Assembly: GCA_017165825.1 (NCBI GenBank)
Contig: CM029369.1
Location: 20,044,555-20,108,554, forward strand
Reading direction: 5' to 3'
DNA length: 64,000 nucleotides
Origin: Hepsetus odoe
Taxonomy: Eukaryota > Chordata > Actinopteri > Characiformes > Hepsetidae
Position numbers and translations under genes: made by a program. Numbering within the stretch: the first letter of the stretch is position 1; every line of letters begins with the position of its first letter. Below are positions 38,710-51,281 of the stretch, in pieces. The notes below the pieces were generated by a model. It was not told the origin of the DNA, searched no databases, and saw nothing but the letters and a program-made list of their open reading frames with translations.

Positions 38710-38925
38710 AGCTGCGGTGGCCTAGTGGTTAGGGCGTTGGCCACATGATCAGAGGATCAGGGGTTCAAACCCCTTCCCAATAGGTTGCGCCGTCCCCGTC
38801 ACGCTCCTCCCTGCGATGGGCTGGTGACCTGTCCAGGGTGTGTCCCCCGTCCTTCGCCCTGTGTGAGCTGGGATGGACTCCAGTGCGACCCTGCTTGGGA
38901 CAAGCGGCAGAAAATGGATGGATGC
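38710..38925 (+). mobile_element. Full-length tRNA-derived SINE with target duplication
   Basis: The head GCTGCGGTGGCCTAGTGG contains an A-box-like core, and GGGGTTCAAACCCC is B-box-like. The body has CTGTCCAGGGTGTGTCCCC and the tail AAAATGGATGGATG. It is flanked by the 10-bp direct repeat GGAGGTTTCC (38700-38709 and 38926-38935), a clean target-site duplication. This is the best-preserved copy in the window, so it is probably young. Confidence 0.9.
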
Positions 38926-41900
38926 GGAGGTTTCCCTCTAAAAAAGGAGGATTGGGAAAGCCAGGACAGGTCACTAAGAGAGATACTGTCATGCTCAGAT
39001 GATATGAAATTATGTTGTTTTAGGAATGTGTCAAACTGCAGATGAACATTGTGTTATTTTTGCTGTGACAAAAGAGCTGAAAGAATAAAAGCTGCAACAT
39101 AATATTTTTAAGATTTATTGTGTAGTGCATTGAGATATTTAGGGAAAGATAATCTGGACTCTAGAGTAAATTATTGTCCTGGTTTATTCCAGGTTATGCC
39201 TCTAAATCTTCTTGATCTCGGTTTCTCGCTACTGTTCCACAGCAGTGGTGTCTAGCTCAACTGCTCTCAGTGGGAGCTTTTAGAAAATGCATCACAGAGG
39301 CTTTAGGGAATCACTGGTTCTATGCTAGTAGCCCTTTGCAATCCAAGCTGCATGCTTTTTGTCCCATCACCCAGTCTGGAATCCTCTGGTTCTGAATGTC
39401 ATCTATGGGATAAAGAGAGAGCCACTAGGTCTGGGAGGAGTGTTTGTTCTGAGTCCAGCACCCTCCCATGATGATCATCAAGATTAAGACCTAGGACCAT
39501 GGACCTCATACATTACAAACAGCTCATACACTACAACAGTGGATCGAGTTCAGATGCTTGGGTGAAATGTCCATGTGAGTGGATGCGGGTGTGTTCTAGT
39601 GTTGCAGGGATGGACTGGAAATGGTTAAGTCTCAAACTGGCCATAGTGTCTCATTATCACTACATTCATAATAATAATGACATACATATATACTAACATA
39701 TACACAAATGCATATGTATACCTTATGTATACATCAAAATATACACTTAAATCTCTTTTTTTTACCACAGTTGTGTCACCGTTAATGTCCATCATACATA
39801 CAAATTATGCTTCAAATAGAGTATGAAATTCTACCAAGAGCTGTGAAACTATATGCATCTTTAAAACCACATTCATGTCTGCACTAACTGCCAATAAAAC
39901 CACTATATTATGGGAAATGAACACAAACACAAATAAGCATTAAAATGAAAAAAAAAAAGGATCATGAGTCTCTTTCATAAAAGCAAAGAGAAAAGCAGAG
40001 GTTTCATGCTTTAAACTCCAACAGGAGCACCTGCTTTAATTTTAATGATGAGCATTTATGAGCTGAAGCAGTTACTGGATGTAACTGTAGATACCAGCCT
40101 TTTTCAAAGGAACATATTCTGATATGCAGAAATGTGTTTTCTAGTATTGATTCTTTGCTTTTTGGAGTCATCATTTAAAAGGCTACATAACACTTACATA
40201 AGCCTTTCCTGAAAATGTTTATATGAAGGTTTCAGTAGTTATCAGTGCTATGAAACTAATCATAGTTTTGAGCAAAAGTTAGATCAAAACTGCATATTAT
40301 ATGTGTATCAAGACCAGTGTTGATGTTCACTCACTTATTGTGGGCTTAAATGTCTTTATAAATAAACATCTTTTGCCATATGGAAAAAAGCACCTTTCTT
40401 CACAGTTATAGAATTAAGGCCCTATAATGAGGATAGATCTGAGAAGCAGATCCATTCAGGTGCCTCTGTAGTCTCCTGCCGCAGATCCATGTATTTGTAG
40501 GCTGCACTTCTGCTACTGTGATGACTTCACTGCCTTTGCTCATCTGAGTATCTGAGATCCACTTGGGAGCTTCTGCCTTTGTGTCCTAATTGAGGTCAGG
40601 CTAATGACAAATAAATGCTTTGCCCTTTGTGCTTGAGTCAGATTTCTATTCTGTTGCAGCAGCTGTTAATGGGCAACTGAGTGTCAGTTCAACTTCAAAT
40701 AATTAAAATAAGTATTAAATCTATGAATATTACTCTATTGTTTAAATGTGTTTTCTCACCTTTACTTTTTTATGATGTCCCATTAACCATGTGCATTTAT
40801 CTCTTTTACACATACTGTTTAATATTCATTTGCTACTCGCTGATTAGCTGAAAACATTTCCATTCATACCAAACTAGTATATATCTATAGCTCATATATA
40901 TTATGCTATACTGATGCTTCACATTTTTTATTAGTTGATGAGTTCCTGACCACAGGACACTGTTGGCTGGATATTTTTGGTAGGGTGACTATTCTCAGCT
41001 CAGCATCACTACTGACCCACTTAATGCAGCACACATACCAACATTCCACTACCATCTCAGTGTTATTGTTGAGATGAAATTCACCACCCAAGTGCTACCT
41101 GCTCACTAGTGGTCCTGAGCTTGATGAAACTGCAACCTTTCGAAAACTGTGACATTAAATCAGATTAAAACAGCTTTTTTTTTTTTTTTTACAAGGCCTT
41201 AAGTTTCCAAAAAGAAAAAAAACATTCCATTACAGTCAGGCAAAAATTGTACTCAAAGGACTAAAAAGTGTTATAAATAACATCAAAGAGCTGAAAACAT
41301 TTGGCTAAACCTTTACCTGCACATGTCATGGCCTATTGTTATATGTGGAGTGTGGCATATTAAGGCACTGATCTAGCACCTCTGGTTGGAGCAGCAGGAC
41401 TGCTATTTCAAGGTGTTGATGGGAGGTTGATGCTCAAATTTTGACTCAGGTTCAACCATTAATCATTTTCTGGTGTTTTCTGCAGCTTATGTAAACTCTA
41501 AAAAACTGTTGTGATGGAGCTAATATATTGTCCATAATAACTGAACCTCAGAGGTTTACTGACACAGCCTCCTGAGCTCGATGCTGAATGGGAACCGATC
41601 CCTCCACTGCACCCCTCCTCTTACAAAAAAAGTTAATGTAGATTAAAGCAGATCAATATCTGTCCATCGTTCTCTTATGAATGACTGCATCTGCCTTTGA
41701 GAGCATGAAAAAGACCTTTTGTAGAGCTCAGATTAAGCAAAATGCCACGTGTCAATGTTCATTGCGCACTAGAACTGAATATTTTAATGAAAAGATCATA
41801 CGTTTTAAGAATGTTTTTATGATGAATTCCAATTCCCTGCTCAGTTTTGCTTGTTTGGTCCCTCTTTTTTACAGAATGTCACTCACAATTAAATGTCTGG

Positions 41901-42834
41901 TTAGAACCTAAATGTGACCTAGTTTCACTAAAACAGGGAGACAAGCTTGAAATAAATTATGAACATTATGTGCAAAGGTTTGATTGAACACCCTCAATCA
42001 AGGTTTCGTTGATATTCTTGCCTTCTTGAAAAGGCAATGTTTGCACAGGCTATATTTTCTTGCATCACATGTTAAAATTCCCATATAAGAAATAAGTGTA
42101 AATTAAATTTAAAAAAGAAGAAAAGTGTGTTCCCTGGAGGATGTATATTTACTATAGAAGATCTATTTGAGGGGGGCAAACCTTTGCATTCTACAGTAAA
42201 TCTCATGAACATGTGATTAACGCCTGTAAATAATACATAAGCGTACCACCAAAGATAAAGCAACTTATTTCATGGCAAGATACGAAGGCATGTGGTAAGA
42301 TACACAGCCACAGTAATCAGGTGTCAGCACCCACAACAGCACCAAATATCTCTAGCATGGGCCAAACAGGCCTCATACCTTTGTCATTTCATCATTCTAT
42401 CATACATACACACAAACACAAACCCCTAATTAATCTGCAAGGGCTATAAAGGCACTGGTTATGAAACAACTATTTTTAAGCAAGAGTAAGAGTAAGATAT
42501 ACACACCATTTATGTTTTACGGTCATATACCTCATGATATCTTTGTCATTTTGACAGAAGATACAGAGAGAAAACAGAGGAAAAGGTAATATGTAGTTTT
42601 GTTTTTCAACACTGGTTAAAATACCGGGTCGAATAACTTAAATAAAATAAAATAAGAATAAAACCTTCTATCCTTCTTATTTAGTCCTAACCTTCAACAA
42701 AGTGTAGCCAGAGTTTAGAGAGACATGAGGCTGGCCAGGTTTATTAGTGTTCAAGTTATTTCTGCAGCCTGATTTCATCCAGGTGATTAAGTTTAAGGGT
42801 CACGGGGTTAGTTCACTCTCCCCAGCAGCAGTTT

Positions 42835-42937
42835 TCAGCATCTGTGTCTGTAGGGGTTATTGGACCCGCCAGACACTTCTAAAGTAATCTTAAATTCATC
42901 TGGCACTACGCAGGGGTTTGGCATGGTGAGTTTGTAT
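42835..42937 (-). other. Possible orphan terminal exon, unidentified
   Basis: On the minus strand a good acceptor (CCCCACTTGCAG) is followed by an open frame of 33 residues and a stop. It has a protein-like composition: YKLTMPNPCVVPDEF early on and GGSNNPYRHRC at the end. No upstream partner exon was recognised. It may be a chance ORF, an exon of an unseen minus-strand gene or a pseudogene relic. Confidence 0.25.
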
Positions 42938-43324
42938 CTGCAAGTGGGGTAAAGGGATATGATGTTATTAAAGCCTGGGTTCAACACAGGCTCTGTGCGC
43001 CAAAAAAATAACCAAGCAAAGCGCATGTAACTAAATCAGTGTTCTCAGGCAACAAGGATTTTGAGCCCATCACACCTGCAAGGCAAAAGGGATGTACAAT
43101 AAAGTAATCCTCATTCATTGGCAGCTAAGGCTATTGTGAACACAAACACGTTGTTACTGCTCCATCTCACCCTCTTTTTCCAATAGGCTGTGGCAACCGC
43201 ATTAGAGAAACTTGGCTCTGCTCAGTGGGATCAGTCAACCCTGGACAGAGGACTTTACCCCAAGGGCTGTGAATTTAAGCTGCTCTAGTCTCCACTCTTC
43301 ACTCGCTTTCATATACAAACCCCA

Positions 43325-43405
43325 TTAAATATAGCCCAGTCATTCCATGGGCGGGCCAAGAAGATAGTACTGCTTTATAAACTCTGGGGTGTCTGCAGGA
43401 TGCCA
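43325..43405 (+). promoter_or_regulatory. Muscle-type core promoter of the mettl21 gene
   Basis: TTAAATATAG (43325-43334) fits the MEF2 consensus read on the minus strand. CATTCCA (43341-43347) resembles an M-CAT/TEAD site. TATAAA is at 43376-43381, so a start near 43.4 kb is expected. METTL21C/E genes are muscle-expressed in mammals, which agrees with this arrangement. Read by eye only. Confidence 0.45.
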
Positions 43406-44029
43406 ACAGTCAAGCAGAGGAGCCAGCTGAACTCAGGTTGGTGAGAATGTGTTTTTGTACAAGAGATAAAGGATAAAAAGCTGAGGTGAGTTTCTTTATG
43501 CATGGTTCACCTATGCAGCCTCCACAGTAATGGAAAGATGGAGAACAGATGCGTCATATTGTTTCTACTGTGCTGTACTATGAGTTAAACAATGCTTTCT
43601 TCATTCTGCAAATCTTTGGGGTCTGCAAACCTTTGGGGTCTCTTGTCAAATGTTTTATCGATCTCCTAAGTGGAACTAAGCACAAATACTCTACATAGAA
43701 CACACTTCTGCACATTGTAATACAGAAGTGTCAAATGTAAGCTGAAATTAATATAATGGCAATGATGTGGATTTTGCAAAAGCTGTGGTTCTTTACTTTT
43801 CCAAAATGCAAACACTCCACTTGTTCATAGAAAAACTCACACTTGACTTGGCTCCTGGTGGAGGATATGTACTTTTCTTCCTCTTTGCAAACTTTGCATA
43901 CAATTGTACATTGCTCTTAAATGAACAAAAAAACATGCACTGCAGCAAAATGCCATTCAGTAAATGTTTTTCTTTTTAAAAAGCTATCGCATCGTCACAA
44001 GGAAAGTGATATTAGATGTGAGCTCTGCC

Positions 44030-45672
44030 ATGGAAATAAATGGTAGACGAAGCCTTGCAAGAGGACAGGAGAGTGGAATCGTTAGGCATCTAGATCACAT
44101 TAGACCTAAGCCTAATGTCACAGAGGAGGGTAAGTAGAAAGCCATGTATCTGTTAGTAAAAAACAAAAAGCTCATGGCAGCATTAGATACAAAAGTTGCA
44201 CATTATTTGTGTGGACATTTACTGAAATTTTGAGTTTTGTGCAAACAATACACCACCATCCACTGTGTCGCAGAGGAACTGGACAGTGAAGCAATGGCTG
44301 GAGAAGCGCTGGAGAGGAGAAACACCTGGGAACCAAGCGTTTTCTATTCGTTAGGAATGGAAACATTTTGCTTTGTGGGCCATGAAATCAGCATCCGTGA
44401 ATCACTGGACACGTATGGGGCGCTCATCTGGCCAGGGGTGAGAAGTGGCACATACAGGTGTCTAAAATGACTGAAACAGGTTTGGTTCAGATTACGGTGA
44501 TAAGCATCAATTGAAATGTGTTCAGGCAGTGGCTCTGTGTAACTACCTGGAAAAGAATCAGGAGCAATTCAACCTCATGGATAAAGCAGTGCTGGAGCTG
44601 GGAGCCGGAACAGGGCTAGTGTCAATCGTTGCCAGTTTAATGGGTAAGTGGGCTGATTCTAGGCATTGTACAGGGGCTTTATTCCCCAATATATATATAA
44701 ATGATTTTCTGCAAAACGTTTTTATTTATTTATTTATTTATTTTAAAAAAATCTATTTTCCCCATAAGCTTGGTGTGTGCATTTTGCTTCTTTAGTTTAG
44801 GATTGGAGCTACAAGGCTACAGAGTCAGAAGGAGACAATCTTCTGATGCGGGGGCAACTCCCTCACCACTAGACCACTGCTGCCCCAGATATATATATTA
44901 GATATATAGTTAGATATTTAGATTCAGTGATACTGAATTTAAAAGTGCTGAGAAACGTTTCTTGTTTGAGCCTCTTGAAGTCGCATTATTTCCAGGTGCG
45001 TGGGTAACGGCCACAGATCTGCCCGAAATTCTGAATAACCTGAACTTCAACCTCTCACGCAACACACGAGGCCGCTGCAGGTACACCCCGCAGGTGGCTC
45101 AGCTGACCTGGGGGGAAGACATTGGCGGAAACTTTTCCAGCCCCATCTACGACTACATCCTGTGTGCAGATGTCGTCTATCATCATGGCTGTCTGGACGA
45201 GCTGCTCATCACCATGAAGCACTTCTGCAGAATCGGCACGACCCTGCTCTGGGCCAACAAGGTCAGGCAAAGTCTGAAAGGAAAAGTGGGTGGAGCTATA
45301 AAAAATGCAAATGTTATGCAAATCAACTATCCAATCCAAATTTTACAATAAAGGACATTCCTTTAGCATCAAAAATGAAGGTTAGTCCAGCATGATCTCA
45401 TTTGCAAAACGCTAACGGTCTCTTTGGGGCACAAAGAGTCACCAAGGCTGGTTACCAAGGTTACCTCGCTAGTTGGAATGTTTAAATTATCATCACATCA
45501 GCCTCCCTGTGTTCATTTGGATGAGCCGTTGTTTTTGTCAAATATTCCCCAGATCCGTTTCCAGTCAGATCTTCATTTCACTGAAAATTTCAAGAAGGCC
45601 TTCAACACTACTCTGCTAGCAGAGATTGCAGAAGAGGAGGTGAGAATCTACCAGGCCACAGCTATTGAATGA
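44030..45672 (+). CDS. Protein-lysine methyltransferase, METTL21C/E type
   Basis: S-adenosylmethionine-dependent seven-beta-strand methyltransferase of the METTL21 family, which methylates lysines of chaperone-type or muscle proteins. Exons 44030-44129, 44274-44437, 44526-44643, 44996-45261, 45553-45672; phases join to 255 codons plus stop, close to the usual METTL21C length. Seen: a WEPS...FCFVGHEISI strand, YGALIWPG before the core, and motif I LELGAGTGLVSIVASLMG (about 111-128). Then TATDLPEIL (acidic SAM-binding loop), the WGEDI block, the family signature ADVVYHH, LLWANK and a conserved C-terminal helix. The ATG at 44030 opens an exon with a clean donor; a noncoding first exon near 43.4 kb is likely. 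METTL21C and METTL21E are too alike to separate here. ATTAAA at 45985-45990 is a likely poly(A) signal. Confidence 0.88.
44818..44886 (-). mobile_element. SINE head fragment, minus orientation
   Basis: Read on the minus strand it begins GGGGCAGCAGTGGTCTAGTG, the tRNA-like head of the SINE family seen elsewhere here, and stops soon after. It lies in intron 3 of the mettl21 gene. Confidence 0.5.
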
Positions 45673-46451
45673 GACAGAAGAGAGGATCACTAACACAATT
45701 AGAAAGAATGAAAATAACCCCTTCTTATAACAGAAGGGTTGAGGGGTGTTCTGTTAGGAAATGTCCTTCAAAGCCTTTATGACATTCCTGACATCTGTAA
45801 ATAATACTATGCTGTATTTTCCAAGGAAGAGATGCTTAACTTCAGAAACGGTCATATATGTTTACACTACATATGCAATGGTGTGAGATGAAAATTTTAT
45901 TCCTCTTAATTTCATATGAAGTAATGCTTTATTTATATGCATGTTTTTTTGTTGCCATATTAATGCTGCCAATATAAGGTTCTGATTAAAAATCAGTGAC
46001 TTCAAAACCTTTCTGTGACTTCATCAAAGGCTTTTACACCTTGAACTCATACTGCCACCTGCAGGCCAAGTCTGTTAAATTCAGGCTGAAACTGATGGAA
46101 GTTTGATTTACCTTCAAGAAAACATGCTGCTACAAATCCAACCAGCGCAACAGCTGGCAGCAAGTCTCTGCCATGCAGAAGAACAGCCAGTGTGAGTCAC
46201 CCTCAAGCTGAAACGTCTGGGAGTTTACAGCCCAACAGGATGAGCTGCCAGGCTTTGCTGAAGAGAACAGAACCTGATAGACAGGCCATCTTAATAATAC
46301 TGTAATACTCGCATTTCATATCTGTGATACCTACAGAGGGTTTTTTTTTAGTGATCATGAGGCCACTGAAGTACAATGCACAGATTTCACCAGAATGTTT
46401 ACGACAAAGATGGTTAACAAGGATTTTAGGTTTTTTTCTTTAAATGAAAAA

Positions 46452-47440
46452 ACATGATCAGACGTAACATCAAAACTACCTACCTAATATTTTGCACCCA
46501 CCCCCCTTGTGAGCCAAAACAGGGTTGAGTCATCAAATCACAGGCTCCACAACACTTCTGAAGTTTGTTGGGGTTTCTGGAAGCAAGATTTTAGCAACCA
46601 ATCCTTTAAGTCCCACCAGTTTAAAGGTGGGCCCTGCATGGATGGCACTGGTATGTCCAGCACAGTAGTGAGAATGGTCATGCCCCTCAAACTGTTCAAG
46701 AACAATAACTGCAGTACAGCAAAGGGAATTATTCTGCTGAAAGAGAGCCCTACCGTAAGGTAATATTATCATGATAGTGTTATCATGAAGGGGTGAACTT
46801 TGTGTAGAACAATGTTTAAGCAGAAGACGCATGTCAAAATAGCAACCACATCCAAGACCCTAGGTTTCCCAACAGAGCACTGCAAAGAGTTTGCCTTTCT
46901 TCCCACAGTGATTCTTCTGGCCATCTATGGTAAATGGTGCTCATACATCCTGCCATAAAAACAATGCAAACCATAGTCTTGGTCTTGATCCTTAGGTACC
47001 CATGTTTGGTGCGTTTGGAAATGGGGAAAAAAAAAATTTTATTATTTGGTCTGCAGTTAAAAAGGCCAAAAATGCAGTGAGCTTGGACACATGGTGACTT
47101 CTCTCTTTCATAGTGTGCGTTTACTTCCCATCAATTTGTGCCAAAATAACTCTACTACAGGATTGGACCAGACAGGCTAGCCTTCATTCAAGGCATATCA
47201 AGAGCCTTGTCAAAGTTACTCAGATCCTAATGCTTGCCCAATTTTCCTGCTTCACAGGAAATCACATCAACGTCAAGAACTTTCTGCCTAATAGTGTTCT
47301 CCAGACTTTTTAGGTCATGCATCCCCTTCAAAATCCTGACCAGGTTCATGCCATTAAAAATCCTCCCTTGAAAGGTGCCATTGTAACGAGAAATTTAATG
47401 GTGTTCACTTCACCTGTCAGTGGACTGAATGAAATGACTG
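46452..47440 (+). mobile_element. Non-coding DNA-transposon-like repeat, copy 1
   Basis: The left end (GATCAGACGTAACATCAAAA, then CTACCTACCTAATATTTTGC) is a diverged form of a widespread fish repeat that opens GATCAGCCATAACATTAAAA. The right part (TTCACTTCACCTGTCAGTGG) matches the known right end of the same family. Short ORFs within it are not conserved. It lies between mettl21 and tfdp1. The family identification is from memory of fish genomes. Confidence 0.55.
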
Positions 47441-48584
47441 ACTGATGAATAAATACATGAATGTGTAATACTATAACTATAAACAATGTCTTCAATAAAT
47501 ACAATGACTTTTAGAACATTATATTTTAATTTGCAAACTTATATTAGGTTACAGAAAAAGTTACCTTTGTAGAGTCAGTACAACAGATTCTTTTACATTT
47601 TCAAGGGGAGTCTGAAGAGACCAATATCCCACACTGGGATATACATGAATATTCATACATACTCCGTAGTGTTACTGACCTGGAGGGGATTCTACAAACT
47701 AATCTTCAGAGGTTTCCAACACATTATGCAAACAAAGTACCTCAATTTCCTATAAATTTAAGTGGGTAATAAAGTTTCTCTGGTTTCCTGATGCCCGTCA
47801 GTAAAACACAAATGGGGAACAGGAGATATTCACCTCTAAATCTCAAGAAACAAAAATGAATGGCTGTTCAAAAGAACTCCCTATAACAGCTGCCCACAGA
47901 ATAACAGGAAGCCAAACACACACACTTCGAGGAAATCTACAAAAAAGCTATTAATTCAACCAATCATACGAAAAGTGTCCATAGATCCAAAGACTCACCC
48001 CAATGGGGCAAAATGGCAGCTGGCTGTACAGATTCTTTAAGTCAAGGAGGCAGCCATCTTGAAATTTCAGAATGTGAACTGAGCCAGCATTTTTCAGAAA
48101 AGAAAAAAAAAATAATAAAATAATTCAACAGGGGATTCCCAAACTATTTCACACTGAGCTCACACTACACATTCTCCAACAGCAGCTGGCTGGCTGGATG
48201 AGAGGGTTTCTTCAGGTTGGAGGCAAGGTTCCAATGAGTTGTGCTAATCTGAGATACTGTATGGCAGAGTGCTGCTACTTCAAAGTGACTCCCCTTAAAG
48301 TTCTTTTGCTGAAAAATAGATCCAACAGGATCATAAGATCTTTGCAAGCACCAAACGCTGTGTTGTGATTTAACAGGAAAAGCCATACAGCAGAAAGAGC
48401 AGGATGAAAACAACTCACCCCCTTAAAGTCCACGCTCTTCAATGCCCATATCAGAGATAAAAAGAATAAACATGGGGGAGAAACTAAAATATGTGCTAGA
48501 AAAGTAGGGGAGAGAGCATGTATGACTCAGATCTCTTGAACACAGCCGCTGGAAGAATCGCAGACAATGAAGAGGGCGAGAGGT

Positions 48585-51244
48585 TTAATCGTCGTCGTCA
48601 TTCTCATCATATTCTTCGTCGTCGTCGTCATCACCCATGTAAGAGACCGGCGTTTCCACCCGAGAACCACTGTAGTGTGAGTCGTTGGAGCTGGAGGCCA
48701 TTGTTCCGTCTGCCCCATTATCACTAGAGACAGCAAGAGCAACAGGAAAATGTTAACATTTAACAGTAAAAATGGAATTCAAATGCACTCATTCCCTCAA
48801 TCTATTAAAAGTATGCAGTTGATTCCACGGTGACTCATTAGAGACAATGATGAATGTCTAATGAAAAAAGTGCCATTCAGTGATACTGTTCATGGACTTC
48901 ACAAACCATCTTGTACTTGATGTGAATGAGAAATATTAGAAGTAAGCAAATGCTTTGTTGCACTAAACCTGCAATGTACAAGAAGTGTTGCATTTCCGTT
49001 GAAAAACATTTTCATGGAAATTCTGACTGTAGCCCTAGGCTTTTTTTTTTTTTAAAAAGATTAACCTTCAGCAAAATAGAAGAGAAACAGGTTGCTGCAT
49101 CCGTGCATTCTACATTTGAATCAAAACCGTGTAGAGCGATTCCTGACTGTTAGTTGGCAACTCTGCAGGCTAACAAATATATTCTGTCCTCAACAGAATG
49201 AGCTGAACACCTCAGCACACAGCTATATTGCTGAATGTTAAGTAGTAATTTCCATAACAAAATACACTTATTTTCCAAGAAAGGAGTTTGCAGCTTCAGA
49301 CCCAGCACTGCAGTGCTCATCATTCCCTGTCCTAACATGTCTAATGTGGCTTCTTAATAATCAGTCAATGTGCTGGATCCAGCGCGTTGAATCAAAACAC
49401 TTGAAACTGTGCAGCATTGTGGGTCACCAGGAGCAGGATTAAGAAACCCTGTTCCAGACAAAAGCTAACATAAGCTTCTTAAAAAAAAAAAAATGAATAC
49501 AAGTTTACTGCATTAAACACTGCTGTGTAATCACATGCAGAGCTGGCACATGCTCATGAATTAGTGACTGTATCTGACTCTCTGACCAAGTAAGCTTAAA
49601 AAGTCAGACACCGCACAGTCTCAGGATTGCCTGCTCTACTAGAGTCATTGGGCAGCTTTCCACCACTGCGCAGTAAGAACACATGGTTCTTCATTCAAGA
49701 CAAAACAATCCATTACAGAAGAATTTTCATAACGTTTGAGTGTGGAAATCTAAATTAAAAGCACTTGTCCATCAACTAAATAACCAAAATCTCCAGCTTT
49801 ACAAAAAGCAGTAGCAGTATCTTGGACTCACCTTCCAACATGATAGCGACCCCCATTAGCAGCTGATGCCCCGGTCATGTAGACATTACTGATTGGACCC
49901 TGTGCCATTTCTGATAAGAAAACAAAACACAAATGAAGTCAGATACAGAAGAGCATATTGCCTCTTCACTCTGAGAATGAAATTAATATCAGCTTCAAGT
50001 GAAATTCAGTTGAAAAAGGCAAGCTTTATTTGTATTGCTTTGCTAAAGATTCACCTTTACTAGAATTACTACAGCACTTAAAACTGCTGAAAAAACACTG
50101 TTTTAAAAAATAATATTCTAGGTGAATAAATGAAAACAAATGTGGACAGATTCTGCTTAATATGAATCCATACAATGAGATAATTAGCACAAAGGTGTCT
50201 ATACAAACTGTCTGACCTGTGACATAAGGCTCCAGTGCTTTGGGCACCAAGCTCCTGGCAATCTTTAAGTCCTCTGCAGAGCATTTTCCCACCTCCAGTC
50301 CACAGGCCATGCCCATCCGTTTCAATACCTCAATGTCATCATGGATCTCAAACATACTGTCGAAGTTGAAGAGGTACTCAAATCTACAAAACACCACAAG
50401 AGATGATAAATATATACAAGAATAAAGGAATAGAGAGGAGAGAGAAGAAAAAAAAAACAAAAAAAAAACCAAATAAACAAATCATACAGCATAAGTCTCA
50501 ACATGTCTCTTCAGAAACAAAATGTACTACACACAGAAGTAAGGCTGTTTTATTTAATAGAAATTGAATTCAATAAAGAACCTCTGCATACCTAAAATGT
50601 CATCAGATAATAATCAGTACTTATAAATTATAGCTCTACTTCTCTCAAGTCTAGAAAATAAAGATGTTAAAATGTAAATTAAATGACAACAATGTAACAA
50701 AGTAATGTGTACTTGTCATTTGAGATGCTGCAGTCGATGACAGTTTTCTTGCTGGTGTTTATGATGATAAAAGGCAAGTGAATGACTGAATTGTCCGCTG
50801 GCGGCCTGTTGGTTTGTTGCTCTGTCTGACGGTTACGCTGGACAAGGTTCTTGAAGGCAATTTGCTACACACAGACATTAGAGTGCAAAACTAAATTTCC
50901 AAAAAAAGCCCTTCCTGAAATGAAAAACAATTAAAAATGTTGTGCAATTTGCTACCTGTAAAATGAGCTCTTGAAGTTGTGACTGTTTTTGCTTGATTCT
51001 TTCCAAGCGCCGTTGCCTCTCTACCTGCAGTAGGAAAAAAAAAAGAAGAAAACATATCTAAGGCTTTTCTCAACTGCAGCCCCTTCCACGGCACGATTTA
51101 ATGAAAACAATACGCTGAAGCAGCTAAATCCAAATCCATTACAGCAGTCAGTTAAACTCTGGATCTAGTCCACTCCAGACCTTCATTTCAGCAATTTTTT
51201 CTTGAGAACCCGCTTGAAATGGGGGAAAGAAAAAAAAATAATAA

Positions 51245-51281
<37 letters not shown>

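Larger units (their letters stand above)
37614..43320. other. Gene-poor interval between the lectin and mettl21 genes
   Basis: About 5.7 kb, AT-rich. Apart from the lectin 3' UTR (to about 37.8 kb), a SINE and one possible minus-strand exon near 42.9 kb, I see no gene. A MEF2-like site (CTATTTTTAA, 42470-42479) lies towards the right end. Confidence 0.6.
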
